In this document: positions 43,311 through 51,890 of the stretch, in pieces
How the letters are laid out: each line of letters starts with the position of its first letter
Position numbering within the stretch: position 1 is the stretch's first letter
Assembly (NCBI RefSeq): GCF_009870785.1
Contig: NZ_WTWX01000003.1
Coordinates: forward strand, 159,133-223,132
DNA length: 64,000 nucleotides
Direction: 5' to 3'
From: Paenibacillus sp. An7
Lineage (GTDB): Bacteria; Bacillota; Bacilli; Paenibacillales; Paenibacillaceae
The notes under the pieces: generated by a model
What the model saw: the letters and a program-made list of their open reading frames with translations, nothing else
What the model was told of the DNA's origin: nothing
The model's database searches: none
Program-made: the position numbers and the translations under genes

Positions 43311-44672
43311 ATGAAAATTGCTGTTGTTGGATGTACACACGCAGGTACGGCGGCTATTGTGAATACGGCTAAACTTTACCCCGAAGCTCAGATTACGGTA
43401 TACGAGCGCAATGATAATATTTCTTTTCTATCTTGCGGTATTGCGCTGTATGTTGGCGGGGTAGTGAAAGACCCGGATGGGTTGTTTTACTCTTCTCCAG
43501 AGCAGCTGAAGGAACTTGGCGTCGAAACAAAAATGCTGCATGAAGTTACAGACATTGACACAGAGGGGCACAAGCTGACAGCACGCAACTTAGAAACAGG
43601 CGAGGAAATTACGGACACGTACGATAAACTGATTATGACAACCGGTTCTTGGCCTATTATTCCAAACTTTGAAGGCGTTGGACTAGACAACGTACTCCTG
43701 TGCAAAAATTATAATCATTCCAACACGATTATCGAGAAATCAAAAGATGTACGTCATGTGACCGTCGTCGGTGCAGGATACATCGGTATTGAGCTCGTCG
43801 AAGCATTTCAAATGAATGGAAAAGAAGTTACTCTAATCGATGCGGAAGATCGGATTCTAAGTAAATATCTCGATGCTGAATTTACGGATCGTATCCAAAA
43901 ATCGCTTACGGATAAAGGAATTGAGATTGTGCTTGGTGAGAAAGTAAGCCGATTTGAAGGGAAGGATGGAAAGGTTACTGCGGTCGTAACCGATAAAGGA
44001 GAATACCCTACGGATCTCGTTATCCTCTGTATTGGATTCCGTCCGAACACAGCTCTACTCCAGGGTAAAGTGGATATGATGCCAAATGGAGCGATCCTTG
44101 TTGATCGTTATATGCGCACAAGCAATCCTGATATCTTCGCAGCAGGGGACAGCGCAGCCATCTATTATAATCCAACTCGTCAGAATGCTTATATTCCACT
44201 AGCAACAAATGCGGTTCGCATGGGCATGCTTATAGCTCGAAATCTGGTAAACCCTACGATGCCATATATGGGTACTCAAGGGACATCGGGAATCAAAATT
44301 TATAAGCAGAATATTGCAGGAACGGGAGTAACGGAAGCTGCGGCAAAATCGGCAGGTATGGCCGTCCAAGCGGTTACCATCGAAGATAGTTATCGTCCTG
44401 AGTTTATGCCTACTGCAGAGAAAGTCCTTATAAAAGTCATCTATGAGACAGAATCCCGCCGAATTGTGGGTGCTCAGATGATGAGTGAAGCCGATCTAAC
44501 ACAGTCAATCAATACCATTTCCGTATGCATTCAGAATGAAATGACGGTGGATCAGCTGGCCTTTATCGACTTTTTCTTCCAGCCTCACTACAATAAACCT
44601 TGGAATTTCCTTAACACAGCAGGACAAGCAGCACTAGAGCCTGTATTAACAAAAGAGACAGTATCTGTATAA
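43311..44672 (+). CDS. nox: NADH oxidase, water-forming (Nox)
   Basis: 453-residue FAD enzyme of the CoA-disulfide reductase/Nox family that reoxidises NADH with oxygen. The redox Cys42 is in NISFLSCGIALYVGG; FAD motifs are VVGCTHAGT at the N-terminus and DIFAAGDSAA; the NADH motif is VTVVGAGYIGIEL. The C-terminal PWNFLNTAGQAAL matches Nox. ATG 43311 has AGGAGG nine bases upstream; the frame opens at 43245. Promoter architecture suggests repression by Rex when NADH is low. Confidence 0.92.
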   Translation: MKIAVVGCTHAGTAAIVNTAKLYPEAQITVYERNDNISFLSCGIALYVGGVVKDPDGLFYSSPEQLKELGVETKMLHEVTDIDTEGHKLTARNLETGEEITDTYDKLIMTTGSWPIIPNFEGVGLDNVLLCKNYNHSNTIIEKSKDVRHVTVVGAGYIGIELVEAFQMNGKEVTLIDAEDRILSKYLDAEFTDRIQKSLTDKGIEIVLGEKVSRFEGKDGKVTAVVTDKGEYPTDLVILCIGFRPNTALLQGKVDMMPNGAILVDRYMRTSNPDIFAAGDSAAIYYNPTRQNAYIPLATNAVRMGMLIARNLVNPTMPYMGTQGTSGIKIYKQNIAGTGVTEAAAKSAGMAVQAVTIEDSYRPEFMPTAEKVLIKVIYETESRRIVGAQMMSEADLTQSINTISVCIQNEMTVDQLAFIDFFFQPHYNKPWNFLNTAGQAALEPVLTKETVSV

Positions 44673-44685
44673 CAAGAACTTCCGG

Positions 44686-44718
44686 CCATCCGTACATCAT
44701 TGTATGGATGGTTTTTTT
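44686..44718 (+). terminator. Terminator of nox
   Basis: CCATCC-x-TACA and TGTA-x-GGATGG arms, a short loop, then T7. Confidence 0.85.
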
Positions 44719-44756
44719 ATGCCGTAATATGAACAGAAATTAGGAAAATATTGAAC

Positions 44757-44800
44757 TTGTGATTTTAATAACAAACTTGAGTTTGAGGAGGATTTACAAT
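44757..44800 (+). promoter_or_regulatory. focA-type promoter with Fnr/Rex-like site at -41.5
   Basis: TTGTGA-TTTTAA-TAACAA (44757-44774) is one mismatch from TTGTGA-N6-TCACAA. A TACAAT -10 (44795-44800) without a good -35 would start transcription at about 44807, placing the site centre at -41.5. That is the class II activation position, expected for Fnr. Confidence 0.6.
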
Positions 44801-44846
44801 AAGCTTAAGGCACTTAATTTATAGGTGAAAGGAAGTTATCCCGACT

Positions 44847-45698
44847 ATGGCAGCATTAAAACCGGCAGCAGTTGCTGAGTTAACAGCGGATACGGGCAAG
44901 CATAAAGCACATAATCCCGCTATAGTGGTTCTGATTTTAGGTTTTTTAGCAGGTGCGTACATTGCTTTAGGATATCTATTGTATATACGAGTGGTTGCTG
45001 CGGCCCCTGAAGCATGGGGGAGTATGAGTGGACTGATTGGAGCTCTTGTTTTCCCGATCGGACTTACACTAGTCTTGATTGCAGGCGGGGAGCTGCTTAC
45101 TGGAAATATGATGGCATTATCGATTGCTCGGTTGGCACGCAAAATTACAACGCGAGAAGTATGTTGGAATTTAACTTTGGTTACATTCTCAAACTTTGTA
45201 GGAGCTGTTTTTGTAGCTTACTTGTTTGGTCATGTGCTTGGTTTGACCGGCCAAGGTGTATACCTTGATAAAGTGGTGGATTTGGCAGGACATAAAATGG
45301 AGGATTCCTTTCTTCAAGCATTTGTTTCTGGTATTGGCTGTAACTGGCTGGTCGCTTTAGCCGTTTGGCTTGCTTATGCTGCGGATTCAATGAGTGCTAA
45401 GATTGTTGGGATCTGGATTCCGACAACGGCTTTTGTCGCTTTAGGTTTTCAGCACGTGGTGGCTAATATGTTTCTTATTCCCGCAGCGATTTTTGAAGGG
45501 CACTTTACTTGGGGGCAGTATCTCATGAACTTTATTCCAGTCTGGCTTGGAAATATGGTGGGCGGAGCTATCTTTGTAGCTGCGGCATATTATGCTGTTT
45601 ATCTCCACAAACCAGCTAGTACTACATCAGTAACGACAGAAGAGACAGAGCCTCAAGTGGGTTCGACTCCAGCAGCAATGCAGTCTCTTACTGAATAA
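44847..45698 (+). CDS. Formate/nitrite transporter family channel (FocA/NirC)
   Basis: 283-residue channel with six membrane helices. The signature LVLIAGGELLTGNMM (about 72-86) and AFVSGIGCNWLVALAVWLA (about 150-170) are typical of FocA/NirC pentameric channels for formate or nitrite. The C-terminal 30 residues are polar and cytoplasmic. GAAAGGAAG lies about 11 bases before the ATG. It follows nox but has its own promoter. Whether it carries formate or nitrite is open, since neither pfl nor nir genes are in the window. Confidence 0.9.
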   Translation: MAALKPAAVAELTADTGKHKAHNPAIVVLILGFLAGAYIALGYLLYIRVVAAAPEAWGSMSGLIGALVFPIGLTLVLIAGGELLTGNMMALSIARLARKITTREVCWNLTLVTFSNFVGAVFVAYLFGHVLGLTGQGVYLDKVVDLAGHKMEDSFLQAFVSGIGCNWLVALAVWLAYAADSMSAKIVGIWIPTTAFVALGFQHVVANMFLIPAAIFEGHFTWGQYLMNFIPVWLGNMVGGAIFVAAAYYAVYLHKPASTTSVTTEETEPQVGSTPAAMQSLTE

Positions 45699-45767
45699 TA
45701 ACTTACATTATGCAAAATAAACGCAGGAAGTTAATTTCATATTATGAATTGGATTCAGGAATATAAA

Positions 45768-45820
45768 AAAATCCGTCATGGCCAGGTTCGGGGGAACGAA
45801 ACCTGTTCATGACGGATTTT
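45768..45820 (+). terminator. Terminator of the focA-type gene
   Basis: AAAATCCGTCATG and CATGACGGATTTT arms (13 bp perfect) with an inner CAGGTT/AACCTG pairing. This begins a 552-base gene-free stretch. Confidence 0.85.
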
Positions 45821-45946
45821 CGGGAGTGGTCCATGATATGGCATGTGGAGGAGGTCATTTGCCTGTCTCATAATGCCTTGATCTTCATTACCCGCCTTTA
45901 TATAGGGTGAAACATCAGGAATTAAAAATTTTCACAAGATAGTTTT

Positions 45947-45994
45947 AAGCACCTGTGAACAGATCAAAATCTGTTTACAGGTGCTTTTTTTGCT
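45947..45994 (+). terminator. Orphan strong terminator-like hairpin
   Basis: AAGCACCTGTGAACAGA pairs with TCTGTTTACAGGTGCTT (one G-T), loop TCAAAA, then T5-7. It lies 250 bases past the focA-type gene, whose own terminator is at 45768. The 126 bases between hold no convincing gene, only a 26-codon frame from ATG 45833. It may end a small unannotated transcript. Confidence 0.7.
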
Positions 45995-46180
45995 TTTTTG
46001 CACATCAATCATACCAGCGTATGCAGAAACTTTGCTTTACGAAACCTTATGACAGAATTATCCTAAAGGATAGGAAAGAAGTCGGAAAGTGTCATGTTTT
46101 AACACAAAATAACTCGAATATCTTACTGTATTGTCGTGTGATGTATAGCATGTGGTAGAATAGGAAAAATACATTTCACC

Positions 46181-46218
46181 TGAATCAACGTTATGAAATA
46201 CGTTATGAAATTGATTCA
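46181..46218. promoter_or_regulatory. Recurrent 16/17-mer, copy 3, within a dyad with tandem 12-bp repeat
   Basis: TGAATCAA (46181-46188) and TTGATTCA (46211-46218) bracket two tandem copies of ACGTTATGAAAT (46188-46199, 46200-46211). The right part contains GTTATGAAATTGATTCA, identical to a sequence upstream of the hemerythrin gene. An extended -10 (TGGTAGAAT, about 46153-46161) lies just upstream, so a bound protein would act as a roadblock repressor of the acetyltransferase gene. Confidence 0.55.
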
Positions 46219-46250
46219 CTTGCAAGCAGAAGCAGAAAGGTAGATCGCAG

Positions 46251-46745
46251 ATGGTAGTAACCAGAGAAGCTCTGACGGTGCGCAGATCGAACCTCCAGGA
46301 TGCAGCGCAGCTGATGGAACTGGATGCTCTAGTATGGAACGAGCGTAATGCACCTGCACCCGTACTTTGGAAATCAAAAGAAGAATATTTACTGGCATCA
46401 CCGCCAGGAAATCAGTTCATTACTCTGAAGGATAACAAGCTTTGTGGATATATTGGCTTTAGGCCGCCAACCTCCTTGCTCAGCAACAATCATGTATATG
46501 AGATTCATATTGCGGTGCATCCGGCTTATCAGAGGCAGGGGATCGGCAAATCACTTATGGACTCGATGATCGAACATGCAAAACATGAAGGAATCCGTAA
46601 ACTTCGTCTGCGCGTTTTATCCAGCAATCATGCTGCACTTGCTTTCTATAAACAGTATGGGTTCGTGGAAGAGGGAAGGCTCAGTTCAGAGTTCTACATC
46701 GCAGGTGCATATGTTGACGACATTTTAATGCGGTACATGCTATAA
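46251..46745 (+). CDS. GNAT family N-acetyltransferase
   Basis: 164-residue acetyltransferase. The acetyl-CoA loop is VHPAYQRQGIGKSLMDSMI (about 88-106), followed by LRLRVLSSNHAALAFYKQYG and FVEEGRL, typical of the RimI-like/phosphinothricin-type group. The substrate is unknown. The ATG follows AGAAAGGTAG. Its leader carries the recurrent dyad described at 46181, so it may be co-regulated with the hemerythrin gene. Confidence 0.85.
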   Translation: MVVTREALTVRRSNLQDAAQLMELDALVWNERNAPAPVLWKSKEEYLLASPPGNQFITLKDNKLCGYIGFRPPTSLLSNNHVYEIHIAVHPAYQRQGIGKSLMDSMIEHAKHEGIRKLRLRVLSSNHAALAFYKQYGFVEEGRLSSEFYIAGAYVDDILMRYML

Positions 46746-46760
46746 CTGCCACCATACCGA

Positions 46761-46797
46761 TAAGAGGTTAACCTAATTGCCTAGGTCAGCCTCTTTC
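46761..46797 (+). terminator. Terminator of the acetyltransferase gene
   Basis: AAGAGGTTAACCTA and TAGGTCAGCCTCTT arms with mismatches, then TCTCATTTG. Moderate. Confidence 0.55.
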
Positions 46798-46841
46798 TCA
46801 TTTGTGTGGACTGAATGCAGCCTTAAGACAAGATAGTATAT

Positions 46842-46881
46842 AAAAAGCATTCTGCCTAACCGAGCGGGTTAGCAAAATGCC
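46842..46881 (-). terminator. Terminator of the RimJ/RimL-type gene
   Basis: Read on the minus strand: GGCATTTTGCTAACC, loop, GGTTAGGCAGAATGC, then TTTTTA. Confidence 0.75.
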
Positions 46882-46932
46882 TGTGTACATCAGAATTCAT
46901 CTTTATTATGTAGGAAACGTAAGCGATGCTGA

Positions 46933-47481
46933 TTAACGAAGTAATTTCCACTCACTTTGGAGCATGCCGTATACAGCATGGTTTACATAACCGAGCGGTA
47001 ATTTCTCTGCTTGACGGATAATACCTTCCAAAACAAATCCGAGTCTTTCGGGAACCCCGCGACTGCGATGGTTGCTCGTAGCACAGCGAATCTCCACACG
47101 GTTTAGATCTAGATCAATCAAGGCATAATCAACCAGAGCGCGGCAAGCTGAGCTCATAATTCCTTGCCCCTCATGAACTTTCCCAAGCCAATAACCAATA
47201 CCTACGGTACGATTATGCCAGTCGATTTCATGAAAACCGATGACACCGGCAAGTTCACCTTTTACCCAAATTCCTGCAGTAAAGCCGCCATTATCCGCCG
47301 CTTGGCGAATCGCATTTTTGATAAACTGAACGGTATGTGTTTCTTCGGTTACATTATCCACCCAGGGAAGCCATTCCCGCAGCCGCTCACGAGACTTATC
47401 AGTCAAACTATACAAAGCTCCCGTATGCTCCATAGACAGGGGCTTCAGTTCAATATCATCATCTAACTTGTACGCAAACAT
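46933..47481 (-). CDS. RimJ/RimL-type GNAT acetyltransferase (YdaF-like)
   Basis: 182 residues, the normal length for ribosomal-protein-type N-acetyltransferases. LKPLSMEHTGALYSLTDKSR, then GYWLGKVHEGQGIMSSACRA (acetyl-CoA loop) and RCATSNHRSRGVPERLGFV are diagnostic. In the usual NxxS/A-x-A-x5 block it has SRGVPERLGF. ATG 47481 is seven bases from AAGGAAGG; a TTG at 47487 opens the frame. Substrate unknown. Single gene on the minus strand. Confidence 0.86.
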   Translation of the reverse strand: MFAYKLDDDIELKPLSMEHTGALYSLTDKSRERLREWLPWVDNVTEETHTVQFIKNAIRQAADNGGFTAGIWVKGELAGVIGFHEIDWHNRTVGIGYWLGKVHEGQGIMSSACRALVDYALIDLDLNRVEIRCATSNHRSRGVPERLGFVLEGIIRQAEKLPLGYVNHAVYGMLQSEWKLLR

Positions 47482-47564
47482 GATCAAACCTTCCTTCTAA
47501 TTAAGATCATAGAAATCAAAGTAAAAGAACATATATGAGAGTAAGACCAACTTAAAAAGCAAAA

Positions 47565-47819
47565 TCAACGAGATAATTTGATGCTTTTCTCTAGAGCGTA
47601 AACATCCTCTTCTAGTGAAATCATTCGCTGATTCAATAATACTCGGCAGTCGCTTAAAGCTTGATTGTATACATAGGGTGAGAGCTGTGTCATGAAAAAA
47701 TCGAGAACTCCATCTGCCGCCAAATCACCAATGGTTTCTCCGCGTTCTGTTTCGAAATAAGCTTGAATTAATCGTATCATTTGATCTTTTTGTTCTTTGG
47801 GCAGCTTCATCGCTTTCAT
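47565..47819 (-). CDS. DUF2164 family protein
   Basis: 84-residue helical protein matching DUF2164 (KLPKEQKDQMIRLIQAYFET, GETIGDLAADGVLDFFMTQL, YNQALSDCRVLLNQRM). It has no membrane segment and no known function. AAAGGAG lies eight bases before the ATG. It is the first gene of a minus-strand pair with the RimJ/RimL-type gene, 83 bases downstream. Confidence 0.82.
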   Translation of the reverse strand: MKAMKLPKEQKDQMIRLIQAYFETERGETIGDLAADGVLDFFMTQLSPYVYNQALSDCRVLLNQRMISLEEDVYALEKSIKLSR

Positions 47820-48157
47820 AACTAATACTCCTTTAACACCTCATTTCCTTCATGCTACCTTATATTAAGCTTGTCGTCAAAAGGCGAGAGATGCTGTAAT
47901 TATCCTATTTTAAGAGATGGAAGTTCAATCGATTTATGAATAATTCGCTTGCTTCAGGTTATCTGTACCTAATAACTTGGGAATGCTGATCATATGGGGT
48001 ATACTGCTCTGCTACGGTCCCCTCTATAATGGATATGATTGCAGCTTACCGTTCCTCGTTATCCTATATTATTGCTGAATAACGCCTGAAAAGGTATATT
48101 TAATAGAAGGTATTTTTTGAACTACAGAACTTATTACGTAAAGAAAGGTTGATCATC
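47820..48157. other. 338-base intergenic region upstream of glnS
   Basis: Divergent region between the DUF2164 gene and glnS. A TATAAT lies at 48025-48030 without a convincing -35. The sequence is otherwise AT-rich. I looked for a T-box leader (specifier hairpin and GGTGG antiterminator element) and see none. Confidence 0.5.
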
Positions 48158-49861
48158 ATGGAGAAGCCGTTAACACCCTCCAATTTCATAAAAAATGTGA
48201 TCTCTGAGGATCTTCGTACAGGAAAAGTAAAAGAAGTGGTGACCCGGTTTCCTCCGGAACCCAATGGTTACCTTCATATTGGACATGCCAAAGCGATTTG
48301 GATTAACTTTGCCCTCGCTGAGGAATTCGGCGGGACGACAAATCTGCGTTTTGACGATACGAACCCAGCTAAAGAAGATACGGAGTACGTAAACTCCATC
48401 CGTGAGGATGTAAAATGGCTTGGATATGAGTGGAAAGAGAATCCATTTGCATCCGACTATTTTGAAGAAATGTACAACCGCGCTGTAATCCTTATCAAAA
48501 AGGGACTTGCTTATGTGGATGATTCCAGCCCAGATCAAATCCGTGAAATGCGCGGAACCTTGAAAGAACCGGGTACAAACAGCCCTTACCGGGATCGCAG
48601 TGTGGAAGAGAACCTCGATCTGTTCACTCGTATGCGTAACGGAGAGTTTAAAGACGGAGAGCGTGTGCTTCGTGCCAAAATCAACATGGCTTCGCCGAAT
48701 ATCAATCTGCGCGATCCTATTATTTACCGTATTGCTCACATCCCGCATCATAACACAGGGGATAAGTGGTGCATCTATCCGATGTATACCTTTGCTCATC
48801 CTATAGAAGATGCAATTGAAGGAATCACTCACTCTCTTTGCTCTCTGGAGTTTGAGGACCAACGTCCATTTTATGACTGGGTGATTGAGCATTGTGAACT
48901 GGAAGCGAAGCCGCATCAATATGAGTTTGGCCGTCTCAATCTCGCTCAAACCGTAACGAGCAAACGGAAGCTGAAACTTCTCGTTGATGAGAAACATGTA
49001 GACGGATGGGATGATCCGCGGATGCCGACGATTTCTGGTCTGCGCCGCCGTGGTTATACACCAGAAGCACTGCGCGAGTTTGTCTATGAGACCGGAATTT
49101 CGAAGAGCCAAGGACTGGTTGATCTCGGAATGCTGGAGCATTTTATCAGAGAAGACTTGAAACTGAAGGCACCGCGTACGATGGCTGTACTTGATCCGAT
49201 CAAAGTGGTAATTACCAACTACCCAGAGGGTCAAGTCGAAATGCTTGAAGCAGAGAATAACCAAGAGAATGAAGAGATGGGTAAACGTGAGATTCCTTTC
49301 TCCCGTGAGATTTATATTGAGCGTGAAGATTTCATGGAGAATCCGCCAAGTAAATACTTCCGCTTGTTCCCAGGGAACGAAGTTCGCCTGAAACATGCTT
49401 ATTTTATTAAGTGCAACGATGTGATTAAAGATGAAGAAGGTAACATTGTGGAGATCCACTGTACCTATGATCCTGAAACGAAGAGCGGCTCTGGATTTAC
49501 CGGCCGTAAAGTAAAAGGAACGATTCACTGGGTAGAAGCGACTCAAGCAATTCCTGCGGAATTCCGTTTGTTCGAACCGCTTATTAACAAAGAAGAACCG
49601 GAAAGCGATAATGAGATTGAGGAAGAGAAGGAAGCAGGGGAACCTGTGGAGAAATCATTCCTTGATGAGCTAAATCCAAATTCGCTTACGATTGTTCAAG
49701 GTTTTGTGGAGCCAAACATGAAAGATGCGAAACCGCAAGATAAGTTCCAATTCTTCCGTCATGGATACTTTAATGTGGATCCTAAATATTCAGAGCCAGG
49801 AAAACCGGTATTTAACCGGGTAGTATCTCTGAAGAGTTCCTTCCGTCTTCCAAAAGCATAA
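48158..49861 (+). CDS. glnS: Glutaminyl-tRNA synthetase
   Basis: 567-residue class I synthetase that charges tRNA-Gln directly. Catalytic signatures: [17 protein letters not shown] (HIGH, about 33-49), [12 protein letters not shown] and the KMSKS equivalent VTSKRKL (about 269-275). The C-terminal anticodon-binding beta-barrels are complete, with a short acidic insert (about 480-500). It is GlnRS rather than GluRS, judging by the [10 protein letters not shown] and DDTNP blocks. ATG 48158 is preceded by GAAAGG. Most Firmicutes instead use GluRS plus GatCAB. No YqeY-type fusion is present. Confidence 0.94.
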   Translation: MEKPLTPSNFIKNVISEDLRTGKVKEVVTRFPPEPNGYLHIGHAKAIWINFALAEEFGGTTNLRFDDTNPAKEDTEYVNSIREDVKWLGYEWKENPFASDYFEEMYNRAVILIKKGLAYVDDSSPDQIREMRGTLKEPGTNSPYRDRSVEENLDLFTRMRNGEFKDGERVLRAKINMASPNINLRDPIIYRIAHIPHHNTGDKWCIYPMYTFAHPIEDAIEGITHSLCSLEFEDQRPFYDWVIEHCELEAKPHQYEFGRLNLAQTVTSKRKLKLLVDEKHVDGWDDPRMPTISGLRRRGYTPEALREFVYETGISKSQGLVDLGMLEHFIREDLKLKAPRTMAVLDPIKVVITNYPEGQVEMLEAENNQENEEMGKREIPFSREIYIEREDFMENPPSKYFRLFPGNEVRLKHAYFIKCNDVIKDEEGNIVEIHCTYDPETKSGSGFTGRKVKGTIHWVEATQAIPAEFRLFEPLINKEEPESDNEIEEEKEAGEPVEKSFLDELNPNSLTIVQGFVEPNMKDAKPQDKFQFFRHGYFNVDPKYSEPGKPVFNRVVSLKSSFRLPKA

Positions 49862-49872
49862 GAAAACATAAA

Positions 49873-49913
49873 TAAGCCCCTTTCTGTTTCTGACAGAGAA
49901 GGGGCTTTTTTTT
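49873..49913. terminator. Bidirectional terminator after glnS
   Basis: AAGCCCC...GGGGCTT stem with an inner CTGT/ACAG pairing, then T8. It also serves the convergent WYL regulator gene, whose stop overlaps the T-tract. Confidence 0.9.
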
Positions 49914-50877
49914 ACACTGCATTTATATGTTTGTTGTACTTTATGACAAGCTCAGCTAAACGGAGACGTATGACTTTTTCAAGTTCAGAAGATTCTATGA
50001 TGCGGACGTCATCACCTAAACCAATAAAAAACTGAACAAAATAAGGGAGGTCTTTCTTCTGGATCACTCCTTCGAGCCAGCCTGTCTGGTCTTCCCTGAT
50101 ATAAAGCTGCGGTTCTGACCATGGCTCGGCTTCGCATCGCTCAACTCCTCTGCTAGTCAGTTCTGCACGAATGGAGACAGAATCCATCTGCGGTAAAGGC
50201 TTTTCTTTAGCCCTCTGTGTAGAGGTGAAAGCTCCGCTCTGATGTTTTGACTTAACGGGTGAGAAAGTAACAGACTTCATTTTGTCACAGCGAAATACAC
50301 GATTACTTTGTTTTTTGTAACAATAGGCCAAGCAGTACCAATGTCCGTTTCTTGCATAGATTCGCAGAGGCTGAATTTGGCGGATAGAGCACTTGGTTTG
50401 CGAGTCATATTCTACACACAATGTTTTTTGATAGATTGCTGCATCCAGTATAAGGGTGAGGTGAGGGGCATGAGCTGTCCGTTTAGGTGTAATAAAATCA
50501 ACTCTGTTTTTCATTTGGTCAATGCGATCTCGCGTATCTTGCGGCATAAAGTTATAAAATTTCCCTAAAGCTGAGACGGTTTCTGACTCAAATGGAAGAG
50601 AATTATAATAGCGAAGGGCGTGCACGGCAAAAAAAATTGCAACAGATTCCTCCACGGAAAAAGCAATGGGTGGAAGCATTCGGTCTTGCAACATGCGGTA
50701 ACCCCCATGCGGCCCTACTTCTGAATAAAGAGGAACGCCAAGTTCACTCAGCTCTTGAAGATCTCGAAGTATAGTACGTTTGGATACTCCAAATTCACCA
50801 GCAAGTTCTCCTACCGTAAAGGCTCGCTTCTGGTTTACAGTCAACATCAATTCCAAAAGCCTTTTAGATTTAGACAT
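49912..50877 (-). CDS. YafY-type HTH/WYL-domain transcriptional regulator
   Basis: 321 residues. N-terminal DeoR-type helix-turn-helix (FTVGELAGEFGVSKRTILRD, about 20-40); a WYL domain in the middle (IQPLRIYARNGHWYCLAYC), a predicted ligand-binding or effector domain; and the WCX extension at the end. ATG 50877 is chosen because the ATG at 50886 sits in the AAAGGA ribosome site. It is divergent from an alpha/beta hydrolase gene, which is its most likely target. Confidence 0.87.
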   Translation of the reverse strand: MSKSKRLLELMLTVNQKRAFTVGELAGEFGVSKRTILRDLQELSELGVPLYSEVGPHGGYRMLQDRMLPPIAFSVEESVAIFFAVHALRYYNSLPFESETVSALGKFYNFMPQDTRDRIDQMKNRVDFITPKRTAHAPHLTLILDAAIYQKTLCVEYDSQTKCSIRQIQPLRIYARNGHWYCLAYCYKKQSNRVFRCDKMKSVTFSPVKSKHQSGAFTSTQRAKEKPLPQMDSVSIRAELTSRGVERCEAEPWSEPQLYIREDQTGWLEGVIQKKDLPYFVQFFIGLGDDVRIIESSELEKVIRLRLAELVIKYNKHINAV

Positions 50878-50939
50878 GAAATTCATCCTTTATTATCTTA
50901 ATAATGACTATTTCTGTCACTATTATCTGTTATTTTGTT

Positions 50940-50961
50940 GATAAGAACCAGAATTCTTATC
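50940..50961. promoter_or_regulatory. Perfect inverted repeat in the WYL regulator/hydrolase intergenic region
   Basis: GATAAGAA-N6-TTCTTATC (8-bp arms) lies 18 bases before the hydrolase ATG. A second dyad, TGAC-N7-GTCA, lies about 25 bases to the left. These are the best candidates for the WYL regulator operator. Confidence 0.5.
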
Positions 50962-50979
50962 TATTGGAGGAAATAGTAT

Positions 50980-51801
50980 ATGGATCAACAGAATAGAAAT
51001 CAGTTGCTCAGTAGAAAATATTTTAAATCAGGACCATTACGGCTATCGTATCTAGATTATGGCGGTGAAGGGGATCGTTATCTTATTATGCTGCATGGGC
51101 ATATGGGAGATGCTAAAACATTCTCTGAGTTGGCTCCCCGGTTAACAGGTTGGCGTGTTCTATGTCTCGACCAACGTGGGCATGGGTGGAGTGATCACCC
51201 TCCAGTTGGAGAGTATACAAGAGAAAGTTATATAGAGGACATCTATCGATTCATTCAGAGCGAGCTTCATGGGCAGCAAGTTACCATCCTTGGTCATTCA
51301 CTTGGTGGAGCTAACGCATACCAGTTTGCAGCACAATACCCCGAACTCGTAAAAGCTTTAATTATAGAAGACATTGGAGCAGTCATAAACAATGATATGT
51401 CGTTTACGAGGTCTCTGCCGAAACATTCAGGTTCCCTGAAAGAGTTGCGAGAGTTGTTGGAAAATAACGGAGTGAAGAGCATTGACTATTTTATGGAGAG
51501 TATATATGAAAATGAAATAGGGTGGGGACTTCGAGCCGATCTGAAAGGAATACCTATTTCACAACAGCTACTGAACGGAGATTGGTGGAAAGAATGGATG
51601 AACACAGTCTGCCCTGCTTTACTAATCAATGGAGGTAAAAGCTTCGTTCTAGATAAAGATCAGGCTGTACTTATGGCAGAACGCAGGGTTAATACTAAGC
51701 TTACTCTTTTTGAAGAGTGCGGGCATGGGGTTCATTTGGAAGATCCAGAAGGTTTTTATAAGGCAGTGAGTTCTTTTCTAGAAGAACTATCTTGGAAATA
51801 A
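50980..51801 (+). CDS. Alpha/beta hydrolase
   Basis: 273-residue cytosolic alpha/beta-fold hydrolase. Nucleophile Ser107 in the elbow GHSLGG, oxyanion region LHGHMGD, the DQRGHGWSDHP block, and catalytic His in ECGHGVHLEDP are present. The order fits esterase/epoxide hydrolase/MenH-like enzymes; the substrate is unknown. TTGGAGG lies about 8 bases before ATG. It is divergently paired with the WYL regulator. Confidence 0.87.
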   Translation: MDQQNRNQLLSRKYFKSGPLRLSYLDYGGEGDRYLIMLHGHMGDAKTFSELAPRLTGWRVLCLDQRGHGWSDHPPVGEYTRESYIEDIYRFIQSELHGQQVTILGHSLGGANAYQFAAQYPELVKALIIEDIGAVINNDMSFTRSLPKHSGSLKELRELLENNGVKSIDYFMESIYENEIGWGLRADLKGIPISQQLLNGDWWKEWMNTVCPALLINGGKSFVLDKDQAVLMAERRVNTKLTLFEECGHGVHLEDPEGFYKAVSSFLEELSWK

Positions 51802-51815
51802 GGTTTTGATTCCAT

Positions 51816-51863
51816 AAAAGGGCAGGAATGGGTTGAATTATTTTCATCCCATTCCTACCCTTT
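51816..51863. terminator. Bidirectional terminator
   Basis: Long stem (AAAGGG-x-AGGAATGGG with CCCATTCCT-x-CCCTTT) between the convergent hydrolase (+) and MFS (-) genes. Confidence 0.8.
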
Positions 51864-51890
51864 ACGATTTGGATAACAACTTAATTTATA

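Noticed and set aside
47820..48157. T-box riboswitch before glnS
   Set aside because: No specifier-loop hairpin, no GGTGG antiterminator element and no terminator before the start codon.
48170..49546. A 458-codon open frame antisense to glnS
   Set aside because: It is a shadow of the strongly coded glnS frame, has no ribosome site, and its translation is rich in Cys, His and Phe with no recognisable domain.
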